From contig NZ_VLLG01000002.1 of NCBI RefSeq assembly GCF_007830125.1, positions 630,985 to 694,984 on the forward strand: 64,000 nt of DNA. The letters are read 5' to 3'. A program made the position numbers and the translations under genes. This DNA is from Chitinophaga japonensis. Lineage in GTDB: Bacteria > Bacteroidota > Bacteroidia > Chitinophagales > Chitinophagaceae. Under the pieces are notes generated by a model. The model searched no databases. It was given only the letters and a program-made list of their open reading frames with translations, and had not been told where the DNA came from. Shown here piece by piece: positions 44,901 to 52,233 of the stretch (position 1 is its first letter; every line of letters begins with the position of its first letter).

Positions 44901-45286
44901 ACGGGCCGCCGCTTCACGATCACGATCCTGTTATCGATGGTGTAGGTGAGCGGCTGGTTGCGGAAGCACAGCTCCAGCACTTCGGACAGCGGGGCGTCCT
45001 TTACATCCAGCGTTACCCTGGCGGCGCCGGACAGTTGCTCGTCCGTATACAGGAAGTAATAGCCCGTCTGTTTCCGTATCTCTTTGAAGATACGCTCCAG
45101 GGAACTGTGCTGTCGGGATAGGGTGACGGTTTGCGCATGCCCGCCTGCATGTACCTGCAGGAAGGCTATGGTGATCAAAAGCGCCGTTAATTTCATGATC
45201 CGTACCGTTTTTGATAATCGCGGAATTCGTTTCCGGCAAGGGGCATGGAGCCTTGCCGCGCTTTGGGAAAAAAGCGTCAATTGCAT
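41921..45286 (-). CDS. SusC/RagA-family TonB-dependent transporter with STN domain (locus 2)
   Basis: The protein has 1121 residues from the ATG at 45284-45286, which has a long basic lead before the signal (MKLTALLITIAFLQVHAGG), as is frequent in this genus. An ATG at 45194-45196 would give a standard signal and is the alternative. Domains in order: STN (LERIFKEIRKQTGYYFLYTDE), CarboxypepD-reg-like (TGRVTDEKGQPLPGVTIQVK), plug (RLDQVLQGRVAGVQVTN, PLYVVDGFVG) and a barrel ending YTGGITLSF. It takes up a glycan fragment with the SusD protein. The STN domain ties it to the FecR/ECF pair upstream. Confidence 0.95.
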   Translation of the reverse strand: MQLTLFSQSAARLHAPCRKRIPRLSKTVRIMKLTALLITIAFLQVHAGGHAQTVTLSRQHSSLERIFKEIRKQTGYYFLYTDEQLSGAARVTLDVKDAPLSEVLELCFRNQPLTYTIDNRIVIVKRRPVTAAMPVPPPADVTVTGRVTDEKGQPLPGVTIQVKGTSTGVVTDVDGRYTISIPEGNAILLISSIGYNTKEVSVNGRTDIPIVLEAQASGLNELVVVGYGEQKKGSLTNAISSVSGKEFQDQPVNRLDQVLQGRVAGVQVTNAAGSPGGSVRIRIRGANSINGDNGPLYVVDGFVGAEFFSINPDDIASIQVLKDASATAIYGSRGANGVIIITTRKGSKDGLKVNFTSRFSSSQVIKKLDLLNAGDFAETANAHAVATGTTPPFTTEEVADFRAKGGTDWQDEIFRQAMAQEYMLSLSGGNDKSGYFISGNYLDQEGVINNSFYKRYTLRSNIHSKLTDRISTFLNITGSYSKAQNIDIPADGPHSPLAQAITWSPTVPVRDAAGRYTAADPVSSVFFNPVALTTEQLAVKDRMLANAIGGFRFELLPGLSLNLQYGANYLQYEDRSFGGKVVNSGTATTNVRNNKEIRLQNTNTLNYHKAFNGGHAIDLTAVMEYQQSTYNFTQVGTSNLTYEHFKWDNLGLGTPGSPSSGYSKWALFSLVGRANYAYRDKYLVSAALRRDGSSKFRENNRFSYFPSVSAGWVLTEEPFLKGQQVLSYLKLRASWGLTGSEGVGPYSTFSSYSRRIASFTNSTFLNGIVLGNIGNPDLQWETTEQKDAGIEIGLLRDRLSITADYFIKDTRDLLLNEKLPLYLGGNTITRNVGAVQNKGWELAIEGKVIDRGPVTWNTWLNFSFLRNEVTSIGSSSQRIFDPNNRRIGGGMSPQSEFVVMPGQPLGAIWGLTYLGTWKPGDAKAAEYGAVPGDARYLDLNGDNVIDADDYGVIGTGMPRTSIGWNNTVSFRSWTLNLFFQGLFGFDKLNYNKAAAMYHGGDAREATHVDILDRYIPGVNETSDIPAFSSTNRNFTQSTRFLEKADFLRLKNVSLSYDIPKSKLKNVVGVKLFVSATNLLTITDYSGIDPEANSSAGDIRQGIDFGSYPNAKTYTGGITLSF

Positions 45287-45293
45287 ACTTTTG
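45262..45293 (+). promoter_or_regulatory. Antisense promoter overlapping the susC start codon (locus 2)
   Basis: TTTG (45262-45265), a 20-bp spacer and TACTTTTG (45286-45293) make an essentially perfect Bacteroidota promoter on the plus strand, where no protein gene follows. The first T of the -7 box pairs with the A of the susC ATG. Confidence 0.72.
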
Positions 45294-45297
45294 TATC

Positions 45298-45384
45298 GTT
45301 TAGGTAAATAAGGAATAATTGCTGAACCGATTGTTTTTTATAACCTGGGCTGGCCGGGAGTGGTGCGAACACTTCCGGTTTTTT
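45298..45384 (+). ncRNA. Predicted antisense sRNA to the susC leader (locus 2)
   Basis: An about 87-nt unit starts just after the plus-strand promoter. It ends at a terminator CCGGGAGTG (45354-45362), loop, CACTTCCGG (45370-45378), TTTTTT. It is homologous to the unit at 33250: the terminator stems are identical, and the 5' parts share GTTTRGGT, an ATAAKGAA block and TTGYTSAAC with small changes. The distance from -7 box to T-run is 91 nt here and 92 nt there. A role in restraining susC expression is inferred by analogy with DonS-type RNAs. Confidence 0.66.
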
Positions 45385-45395
45385 ATTAAGCGATT

Positions 45396-46604
45396 TTATG
45401 GTGACACAATGATCTTGTTGCCGTTGATGCTGAACTGCACTTCTCCTGTCATCTCCATCATTTTCAACACCTGGGATAAAGGTACGTTCCGCGGAATGAC
45501 GCCCCTGAAGTGCGCGGGCACTGCCCCGCGGTATTCCACTTCTACATTATACCAGCGGGCCAGCATGCGCATGGCGGCGCGGATATCCTGTCCTTCAAAT
45601 TGAATAAACCCGTTCTTCCAGGCTACGGCTTCTTCTGTATTGGCATGCTGCAGTACATCCAGGCTGCCGTTTGCCCGGTGCACGCGCGCCTGCTGCCCGG
45701 GCTGCAGGCGCCGGCTGCTGCCTTCCCGGCTCACTTTTATCGCGCCTTCCAGCAGGGTGGTTTTCAGGATGTCTTCATCATCATAGGCCATGATGTTGAA
45801 ATGCGTGCCCAGTACTTCCACTTCCATTTCTTTTGTGTGGATGCGGAAAGGCTGGTCTGCATCTTTCGCCACTTCAAAATAGGCTTCGCCGCTCAACTGC
45901 ACGCGGCGCTCCGGGCCGGCAAAGCTGGTAGGGTAGCGCAGGCTGCTGGAGGCATTGAGCCATACCTGGGTGCCGTCCGGCAGTGCAATGCGGAACTGCC
46001 CGCCCCTGAGCGTGGTAATGGTATTATACAGCAGCGCGCCATTAGCGGCGTTGCCGGCAGCACGGTAGGCCAGGCGGCCGCTATCCAGTTTAATAATGCG
46101 GGTATTGCCCTGCTGCGCCAGGGGGCCGGAACCGGCACTGTCCAGCGGTATCTGCGTACCATCCGCCAGCGTAAGCATGGCCCGGTTGCTGCCGGGCGCC
46201 ACATCGTTATGGAAAGGTTGGATAGCCACAGGAGCCGGTGCACGAACAGGACGGCGTTGCCACAACTGCCAGCCCGCAACGCTGAGCAACACGGCCAGGG
46301 CGGCAGCGGCAGCCCAGCGCCAGCGCCGCCAGGGCTGTACAGTCCTGACGGGCACAGACGCGGTCTCTTGTGCTTTTGGATGATCTGACGACAATATTCT
46401 ACCGGCGATGTTGTCCCAATAATCCCTGTCATAAGCCATCTCCTCCGGGGGGAGCGCAGCTTTTAGCTGCTGTTCTATTTCCCGGGTCAGGCTGCCGGTA
46501 TGGTCTGCTTTCAGCAAACCGGCCAGTTCTTCCAGTTCAGCATCGGTGGCCGAATGGTTTGTTACCTGGTGCAGCAGGTACGCCAGGCGTTCGTGGATAT
46601 TCAA
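45396..46604 (-). CDS. FecR-family anti-sigma factor (locus 2)
   Basis: The protein has 402 residues. The N-terminal cytoplasmic region (RLAYLLHQVTNHSATDAELEEL) is followed by a membrane helix (WAAAAALAVLLSVAGWQLW, about 92-110). The FecR domain is marked by TLRGGQFRIALPDGTQVWLN, GEAYFEVAKDADQPF and VEVLGTHFNIMAYDDE. The C-terminal domain (FEGQDIRAAMRMLARWYNVE ... VQFSINGNKIIVSP) should contact the STN domain of the SusC protein encoded 110 bp downstream. It regulates the sigma factor encoded upstream. Confidence 0.95.
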   Translation of the reverse strand: MNIHERLAYLLHQVTNHSATDAELEELAGLLKADHTGSLTREIEQQLKAALPPEEMAYDRDYWDNIAGRILSSDHPKAQETASVPVRTVQPWRRWRWAAAAALAVLLSVAGWQLWQRRPVRAPAPVAIQPFHNDVAPGSNRAMLTLADGTQIPLDSAGSGPLAQQGNTRIIKLDSGRLAYRAAGNAANGALLYNTITTLRGGQFRIALPDGTQVWLNASSSLRYPTSFAGPERRVQLSGEAYFEVAKDADQPFRIHTKEMEVEVLGTHFNIMAYDDEDILKTTLLEGAIKVSREGSSRRLQPGQQARVHRANGSLDVLQHANTEEAVAWKNGFIQFEGQDIRAAMRMLARWYNVEVEYRGAVPAHFRGVIPRNVPLSQVLKMMEMTGEVQFSINGNKIIVSP

Positions 46605-46727
46605 TATCGTAAGTATTTGTTTTGCTATCTGTTTTTCAGAACGCGGTTCTCGTTATTAACGATAGTCCCCGTCCTAACAGACGCGCAACTTTTCATTCAG
46701 GACCTATGCGGGGAAAAAAATTTTTTT

Positions 46728-47324
46728 TCAGGGCTTCAGCAGCCACAGCACCAGCAGCGGGAAGAAGTGCCCGGACTGCTCGATGCGCTTGCGGATGGTT
46801 TGCAGGGAACGCACCAGGGAGTTCTTTACGGTATGGGGGGAGAGCGCCAGCTCGCGCGCTATTTCCGGTATGCGCAGCCCTTTCTCGCGGCTGAGCAGGT
46901 AAATGCGCCGGGCCTGCGGGGGCAGTTGGCGCACCACTTCCCCTACCAGCCGGGTCAACTGTGCATAGGCCAGGGCCTCTTCCGTGGTGTTGCGCATTTC
47001 ATGCGTGGCCTGCCGCAACGCGATCACGTCCATGGCTTTGGTATGCACCGCCTGCCGGCGCAGGTAGGAAAAAGACTGGTAGAACACGATGCGCAGCAGC
47101 CAGGAACGGGGATTTTCAATGGTATCCAGCTTATCGCGGCTGAGCCACAGGCGGAGAAAGGTTTCCTGTATAATATCCTCCGCAACCGCGGCGTTTTTAG
47201 TAATATGCATGATCAGCGGGCGCAGTTCCGGCACGTACCTGTGAAAGAACAGGCGGAAAGCTGTTTCGTCCCCTTCTGCTATCAGCCGGAACAGGTCATT
47301 ATCGGTGTATGACTGATCATGCAT
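46728..47324 (-). CDS. ECF RNA polymerase sigma factor (locus 2)
   Basis: The protein has 198 residues counted from the ATG at 47322-47324 (MHDQSYTDNDLFRLIAEGD); the longer frame upstream overlaps AT-rich control sequence. Region 2 is FFHRYVPELRPLIMHITK followed by AEDIIQETFLRLWLSRDKL. Region 4 is QLPPQARRIYLLSREKGLRI and SPHTVKNSLVRSLQTIRKRI. A short hydrophobic tail (FFPLLVLWLLKP), common in sigma factors of this group, may touch the membrane or the anti-sigma factor. The divergent CE15 gene starts 58 bp away. Confidence 0.95.
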   Translation of the reverse strand: MHDQSYTDNDLFRLIAEGDETAFRLFFHRYVPELRPLIMHITKNAAVAEDIIQETFLRLWLSRDKLDTIENPRSWLLRIVFYQSFSYLRRQAVHTKAMDVIALRQATHEMRNTTEEALAYAQLTRLVGEVVRQLPPQARRIYLLSREKGLRIPEIARELALSPHTVKNSLVRSLQTIRKRIEQSGHFFPLLVLWLLKP

Positions 47325-47382
47325 GTTGGAACTAAAATAGTTAATAATTGATAATCCCTGCAAATTTCCTATCTTTCTCATT

Positions 47383-48666
47383 ATGTTGCCCATATTCCGT
47401 TTATCCACGTGTATAGCGCTGTGCTGCCTGCTTGGTGGCCCTGTCCTGACCGCGCAGCAGAAGGAAGTGAACCTGTCGGAAGCTAACGTACCGGCCTATA
47501 CGCTGCCTGACCCGCTGCGCATGGCCAACGGCAAAACCGTGACCACCGCAAAGCAGTGGAGAGAAGTGCAGCGGCCCTACATTTACCACCTGTTTGAGAC
47601 CAATGTATACGGGCGCTTTCCCCGCACACGTACCCAAATGACGTACAAAACCACCCATACGGATGTGCAGGCGCTGGACGGGCTGGCCACCTGCAAGCAG
47701 GTGACCCTGTACCTGGAGCAGGCAGACACCAGCGCCCAACTGCACCTGCTGCTGTACCTGCCCAACAAGGCGCGGGGACGGGTGCCGCTGTTCCTGGGCA
47801 TGAATTTCTATGGCAACCAGTCTGTTATCAACGATCCCTCCATTCCTATCACTCCCGGCTATACCGTGACCGGTCCTGGTATTGTAGACCACCGCGCTAC
47901 AGCAGCCTCCCGCGGATCGCAGGCTTCCCAGTGGCCGGTGCGGGACATTGTAAGCCGCGGCTACGGGCTGGCTACCTTCTTTTACGGGGAGGTGGAGGCC
48001 GATAAGGCGGATGGCTGGGAGACCGGCATCCGCAGCCGGCTCAAGGATGTGCTGCACATACAGCCGCATGAGTGGAGCGCCATGGGCGTATGGGCCTGGG
48101 CATTATGCCGGGCGCTGGACTACCTGCAGCAGGACCCCGCGGTAGACCCGCGGCAGGTGATACTCATCGGGCATTCCCGCCTGGGCAAGGCCGCCCTCTG
48201 GGCCGGCGCCAGCGATCCCCGCTTTGCCATGGTCATTTCCAATGAATCCGGCGAGGGCGGGGCGGCCCTGTCCAAAAGATGGTACGGGGAAACCGTTGCG
48301 GTGATTACCCGCGTCTTCCCGCACTGGTTCAGCCCTGTATATAAAACCTATGCGCACAATACCGACGCCCTGCCGGTAGACCAGCACATGCTGCTGGCGC
48401 TGATAGCGCCCCGGCCCCTGTACGTGGCCAGCGCCGCCGGCGACCAGTGGTCGGACCCCAAAGGAGAATTCCTGAGCGCAAAAAACGCCGAACCGGTATA
48501 CCGCCTCTTCGGCAAACGGGGGCTGGGCAATGCCGGTTTCCCCAGTGTACAGCGCCCCACCGGGGAATTTGTCCGCTACCATATCCGCTCCGGCAAGCAC
48601 GATGTAACCGCCTATGACTGGGAGCAATACCTGCAGTTTGCCGGCAAGCACTGCTCGTTACCTTAA
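47383..48666 (+). CDS. CE15 glucuronoyl-esterase-like carbohydrate esterase
   Basis: The protein has 427 residues with a Sec signal (IALCCLLGGPVLTAQQ). It is an alpha/beta-hydrolase of the CE15 type: the serine elbow GHSRLGKAALWAG, the following SNESGEGGAALSKRWYGETV (bacterial form of the family block), DQHMLLALIAPRPLYVAS, and the histidine in GKHDVTAYDWEQYL. Such enzymes cleave esters between glucuronic acid on xylan and lignin alcohols, in the periplasm or outside. It is divergent from the ECF sigma gene of locus 2 and shares a 58-bp control region, which suggests it belongs to the same glycan programme. Confidence 0.88.
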   Translation: MLPIFRLSTCIALCCLLGGPVLTAQQKEVNLSEANVPAYTLPDPLRMANGKTVTTAKQWREVQRPYIYHLFETNVYGRFPRTRTQMTYKTTHTDVQALDGLATCKQVTLYLEQADTSAQLHLLLYLPNKARGRVPLFLGMNFYGNQSVINDPSIPITPGYTVTGPGIVDHRATAASRGSQASQWPVRDIVSRGYGLATFFYGEVEADKADGWETGIRSRLKDVLHIQPHEWSAMGVWAWALCRALDYLQQDPAVDPRQVILIGHSRLGKAALWAGASDPRFAMVISNESGEGGAALSKRWYGETVAVITRVFPHWFSPVYKTYAHNTDALPVDQHMLLALIAPRPLYVASAAGDQWSDPKGEFLSAKNAEPVYRLFGKRGLGNAGFPSVQRPTGEFVRYHIRSGKHDVTAYDWEQYLQFAGKHCSLP

Positions 48667-48668
48667 GA

Positions 48669-48801
48669 GCATGTAAAATGATAAGTGTAAAATTTCGAAT
48701 GTAAAAGTTGGTGGAAGTGCACAACAAGGCAGCAAAGTGCCGTTAAAACATATCAACCAACTTTTACATTTTACATTTAGAATTTTACATTTTACATTTA
48801 C
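48669..48801. repeat. Family-1 ATGTAAAA inverted repeat (copy B)
   Basis: A perfect 15-bp stem (48698-48712 with 48756-48770) is flanked by further ATGTAAAA / TTTTACAT units. The 43-nt centre contains GCAAAGTGCCGTTAAAACAT, which aligns with the reverse complement of the centre of copy C at 53451. It fills the gap between the CE15 gene and uvrA. Confidence 0.8.
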
Positions 48802-48802
48802 A

Positions 48803-48822
48803 AAGTCCGGGAACCCGGACTT
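48803..48822 (+). promoter_or_regulatory. Hairpin abutting the uvrA start codon
   Basis: AAGTCCGGG (48803-48811) and CCCGGACTT (48814-48822) are exact inverted copies ending at the base before ATG 48823. In RNA it would cover the initiation site, or end an upstream transcript. Translation may start at the second ATG (48829). Confidence 0.5.
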
Positions 48823-51705
48823 ATGCTTATGTCAAAAAAGAAGAATGCATCGGTTCCTGCCGTGCAGGCCACTGCGGATGACAATATTGCAGTTTTCGGC
48901 GCGCGGGAGCATAACCTGAAGAATCTGGACCTGCAGTTGCCCAAGAACAAGCTGGTGGTGATCACCGGCATCAGCGGCAGCGGAAAATCATCCCTGGCTT
49001 TTGATACCATTTATGCGGAAGGACAGCGGCGGTACATGGAAAGTTTCTCCGCCTATGCCCGCCAGTTCATCGGCGATATGGAACGGCCGGATGTGGACAA
49101 GATCACGGGCCTTTCGCCGGTGATCTCCATTGAGCAGAAGACCACCAACAAGAATCCCCGCTCCACCGTAGGCACCATCACTGAAATATATGATTTCCTG
49201 CGCCTGCTGTACGCGCGCATTGGTGTTGCTTATTCCTATAACACCGGCAAGCGCATGACGCGCTTCTCCGAAGAGGAGATACTGGCCCACCTGTTCAAAT
49301 ACTACGCAAAGAAAAAGCTGGTGATACTGGCCCCCCTGGTACGCGGGCGCAAGGGCCACTACCGCGAGCTGTTTGAGCAGATGCGCAAGCAGGGCTACCT
49401 GAAAGTACGGGTGGACGGCGAGATACAGGACCTGAAAGAGCGCATGCAGGTAGACCGCTACAAGATACATGACATAGAACTGGTGATAGACCGCATACAG
49501 GTGCAGGACGATGCCCGCGCCCGCATCGGGCAGAGCGTGCAGAAAGCCCTGCTGATGGGCAAGGGGCTGCTGTTTGTTATGGACAATGATACCGGCAAGG
49601 TAAGCCAGTACAGCAAGCAGCTCATGTGCGAGGATACCGGCCTCTCCTACGAGGAGCCTTCGCCCAACACCTTTTCCTTTAACTCCCCCTACGGCGCCTG
49701 CCCGCGCTGCAAGGGCCTGGGCACCATCTACCAGATCAATATGGACGAGGTGATACCGGACTACGCCGTTTCCATTAACGACGGCGGCCTGGTGCCCCTG
49801 GGCGAAGCGCGGGACACCTTCACCTTCAAACAGGTGCAGCAACTGGCCCGCAAATACAAGTTCTCCCTTTCCGCGCCCATTGCCGACATCCCGCAAAAAG
49901 CGCTGAATGTGCTGCTGTTCGGCGACGAGAACGGCAAGCTGGAAGTGGATATGGACTTTGAGAGCAACGGCAACGGCGCCTACGCTACGGAATATGAAGG
50001 CGTGGTGAACATGGTGCGCCGCTATTTCAACGACTCCTCTTCCGACTACGTGCGCAACTGGGCCGAAGGCTTCATGCAGCTCAGCACCTGCCCGGAATGT
50101 AACGGCGCCCGGCTGAAAAAGGAAAGCCTGCACTTCCGCGTGGATGAAAAGAACATTGCGGAGCTGGGAGAAATGGACCTGGACAAGCTGCACGGCTGGT
50201 TCAGCGGCATTGAAAAAAGGCTGGACAACAAGCAGAACACCATTGCCAAAGACATCCTCAAGGAAATACGCGAAAGGCTGCAGTTCCTGCTGAACGTGGG
50301 CCTGAGCTACCTGACGCTGAACCGCCCCACCCGCACCCTCAGCGGCGGCGAATCGCAGCGTATCCGCCTGGCCACCCAGATAGGGTCGCAACTGATGGGC
50401 ATCACCTACATCCTGGACGAGCCCAGCATCGGCCTGCACCAGCGCGATAACATGCAACTGATAGAAGCCCTGCAGCGGCTCCGGGAAATGGGCAATACCG
50501 TGATTGTGGTAGAGCACGATAAAGATATTATGCTGCACGCGGACCACCTGGTGGACATCGGCCCCGGGGCCGGCGTACACGGCGGGCGGATCATCGCCCA
50601 GGGCACGCCCCAACAGGTGCTGCAACTGAACACACCCACTGCCGGCTACCTGAACGGCAAGCGGGAAATAGCCGTACCGGCGGAAAGACGCAAGGGCAAC
50701 GGCAAATCCCTGGAGCTGAAAGGCGCTACGGGCAACAACCTGAAGAATGTGAACGTAAAGCTGCCCCTGGGCGCCTTTATCTGCGTGACCGGCGTATCCG
50801 GCAGCGGCAAGTCCACATTGATCAATGAAACGCTGTATCCTATCCTCTCCCGGCACGCGTATAATTCCAAGCTGGTGCCCATGCCTTATAAAAGCGTCAA
50901 AGGCCTGGAAAATATCGACAAGGTGATCGAGATAGACCAGTCGCCCATCGGGCGCACGCCGCGCAGCAACCCGGCCACTTACTGCGGCTTCTTTACGGAC
51001 ATCCGCCAGTTGTTTGCACAGGTGCCGGAAGCCAAGATCAGGGGCTATAATGCCGGACGTTTCTCCTTTAATGTAAAGAGCGGCCGCTGCGACGTGTGCG
51101 AAGGCGGCGGCATGCGCGTGATAGAAATGAACTTCCTGCCGGACGTGTACGTGCACTGCGAAAAGTGCAACGGCCGCCGGTATAACCGCGAAACACTGGA
51201 AATACGTTATAAAGGCAAGTCCATTTCCGATGTGCTGGACATGACGGTAGACGAGGCGGTGGAGTTCTTCCAGCCGGTGAGCTACATTTACCGGAAAATA
51301 AAGACCTTGCAGGATGTGGGACTGGGCTACATCACCCTGGGCCAGTCTGCGGTTACCCTTTCCGGCGGCGAGGCCCAGCGCGTAAAGCTGGCCACGGAAC
51401 TGTCCAAGAAAGATACCGGCAAAACCATTTATATTCTTGACGAGCCTACCACCGGCCTGCACTTCCAGGATATACAACTGCTGCTGAACGTGCTGAACAA
51501 GCTGGTGGACCGGGGCAATACCGTGCTGGTGATCGAGCATAACCTGGACGTGATAAAAATGGCGGACCACATCATTGACCTGGGACCGGAAGGCGGCGCC
51601 GGCGGCGGCACTATTCTCTGCACCGGCACCCCGGAGGCTGTGAGCGATTGCGCAGAAAGCCATACCGCCCGCTTTCTGAGGAAAGAATTAACAATTAATA
51701 ATTAA
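48823..51705 (+). CDS. uvrA: Excinuclease ABC subunit A
   Basis: The protein has 960 residues, close to the usual 940. UvrA finds bulky DNA lesions and loads UvrB in nucleotide excision repair. Two ABC ATPase modules are complete: Walker A GISGSGKSSLA and GVSGSGKSTLI, signatures TLSGGESQRIRLA and TLSGGEAQRVKLA, Walker B ILDEPS and ILDEPTTGLH. Zinc-binding CxxC pairs are seen in CPRCKGLG/CPECNGARL and in CDVCEGGGM/CEKCNGRRY. The start is MLMSKKKNAS or MSKKKNAS six bases later. The last residues LTINN and the stop are written by an A/T-rich repeat that continues into the next gene. Confidence 0.98.
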   Translation: MLMSKKKNASVPAVQATADDNIAVFGAREHNLKNLDLQLPKNKLVVITGISGSGKSSLAFDTIYAEGQRRYMESFSAYARQFIGDMERPDVDKITGLSPVISIEQKTTNKNPRSTVGTITEIYDFLRLLYARIGVAYSYNTGKRMTRFSEEEILAHLFKYYAKKKLVILAPLVRGRKGHYRELFEQMRKQGYLKVRVDGEIQDLKERMQVDRYKIHDIELVIDRIQVQDDARARIGQSVQKALLMGKGLLFVMDNDTGKVSQYSKQLMCEDTGLSYEEPSPNTFSFNSPYGACPRCKGLGTIYQINMDEVIPDYAVSINDGGLVPLGEARDTFTFKQVQQLARKYKFSLSAPIADIPQKALNVLLFGDENGKLEVDMDFESNGNGAYATEYEGVVNMVRRYFNDSSSDYVRNWAEGFMQLSTCPECNGARLKKESLHFRVDEKNIAELGEMDLDKLHGWFSGIEKRLDNKQNTIAKDILKEIRERLQFLLNVGLSYLTLNRPTRTLSGGESQRIRLATQIGSQLMGITYILDEPSIGLHQRDNMQLIEALQRLREMGNTVIVVEHDKDIMLHADHLVDIGPGAGVHGGRIIAQGTPQQVLQLNTPTAGYLNGKREIAVPAERRKGNGKSLELKGATGNNLKNVNVKLPLGAFICVTGVSGSGKSTLINETLYPILSRHAYNSKLVPMPYKSVKGLENIDKVIEIDQSPIGRTPRSNPATYCGFFTDIRQLFAQVPEAKIRGYNAGRFSFNVKSGRCDVCEGGGMRVIEMNFLPDVYVHCEKCNGRRYNRETLEIRYKGKSISDVLDMTVDEAVEFFQPVSYIYRKIKTLQDVGLGYITLGQSAVTLSGGEAQRVKLATELSKKDTGKTIYILDEPTTGLHFQDIQLLLNVLNKLVDRGNTVLVIEHNLDVIKMADHIIDLGPEGGAGGGTILCTGTPEAVSDCAESHTARFLRKELTINN

Positions 51706-51790
51706 CAGTTAATAATGAATAATACCCGTGTTTCACGCAACATCGCCCAACGATTATTATTAATTATTAATTATTCATTATTAATTATAA
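51685..51790. repeat. Family-2 ATTAATAATTAAT inverted repeat (copy A)
   Basis: TTAATAATGAATAAT (51709-51723) is exactly inverted at 51770-51784, embedded in runs of TTAATAATTAA. The centre holds GTGTTTCACGCAACATCGCCC. It overlaps the end of uvrA and the signal-peptide codons of the next gene. A shorter copy is at 62702 and a fragment at about 3090-3105. Confidence 0.8.
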
Positions 51791-52233
51791 TGGTTGCCAT
51801 GGTAGGCTGCGACGATGAAACGAAGGTCTGCGACCAGGCGCTGACTACAGATACCCATATACGCTTTTTGCGGGACAGCGCCGGCATCACGCGGGACACC
51901 ACGATGACGCAGGTAACACTGTATGCGCTGACCATCAAGGACAGCATCTACCGGAAACAGGCAGTGTCCAATATTTTCCTGCCCCTGTCGCCGGTAGCGG
52001 ACAGCAGCCGTTTTTACCTGAAAGTGGATTCCATTTCCACACCGGATACGCTTACCTTCCGGTACTCCCGGGAACCGCATTTTATATCGCCGGGTTGCGG
52101 ATTTTCTACTTTCTTTACACTGGATACGGTGATCAGCACCACCAATACCATCCGGTCACTGATCATCAATCAACGGGCAATAACCTCTTCCATTAATGAT
52201 ACAGCGCATATTACTCTTTATTTTGGCATTTAG
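51715..52233 (+). CDS. DUF6452-family lipoprotein
   Basis: The protein has 172 residues. The N-terminal signal (QRLLLIINYSLLIIMVAMVGC) ends at a lipobox Cys, and its hydrophobic core is translated from the A/T repeat. The body has the DUF6452 pattern: TDTHIRFLRD, SNIFLPLSPVADSSRFYL, LTFRYSREPHFISPGCGF, then NDTAHITLYF. This family is found in Bacteroidota as the upstream partner of DUF6048 proteins, as here, with a 38-bp gene overlap. Function unknown; an outer-membrane-associated role is inferred. A start at the internal ATG 51790 would lose most of the signal, so the long form is preferred. Confidence 0.82.
   Translation: MNNTRVSRNIAQRLLLIINYSLLIIMVAMVGCDDETKVCDQALTTDTHIRFLRDSAGITRDTTMTQVTLYALTIKDSIYRKQAVSNIFLPLSPVADSSRFYLKVDSISTPDTLTFRYSREPHFISPGCGFSTFFTLDTVISTTNTIRSLIINQRAITSSINDTAHITLYFGI

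Noticed and set aside
48988..51663. An 891-codon open frame antisense to uvrA
   Set aside because: It mirrors uvrA in a GC-rich gene and has no domain character; UvrA itself is complete and typical. The same holds for long antisense frames over the M28 gene (25134-26507), fabF (35490-36668), GH16 (38601-40253), susD (40415-42010) and alpha-2-macroglobulin (58367-60322).
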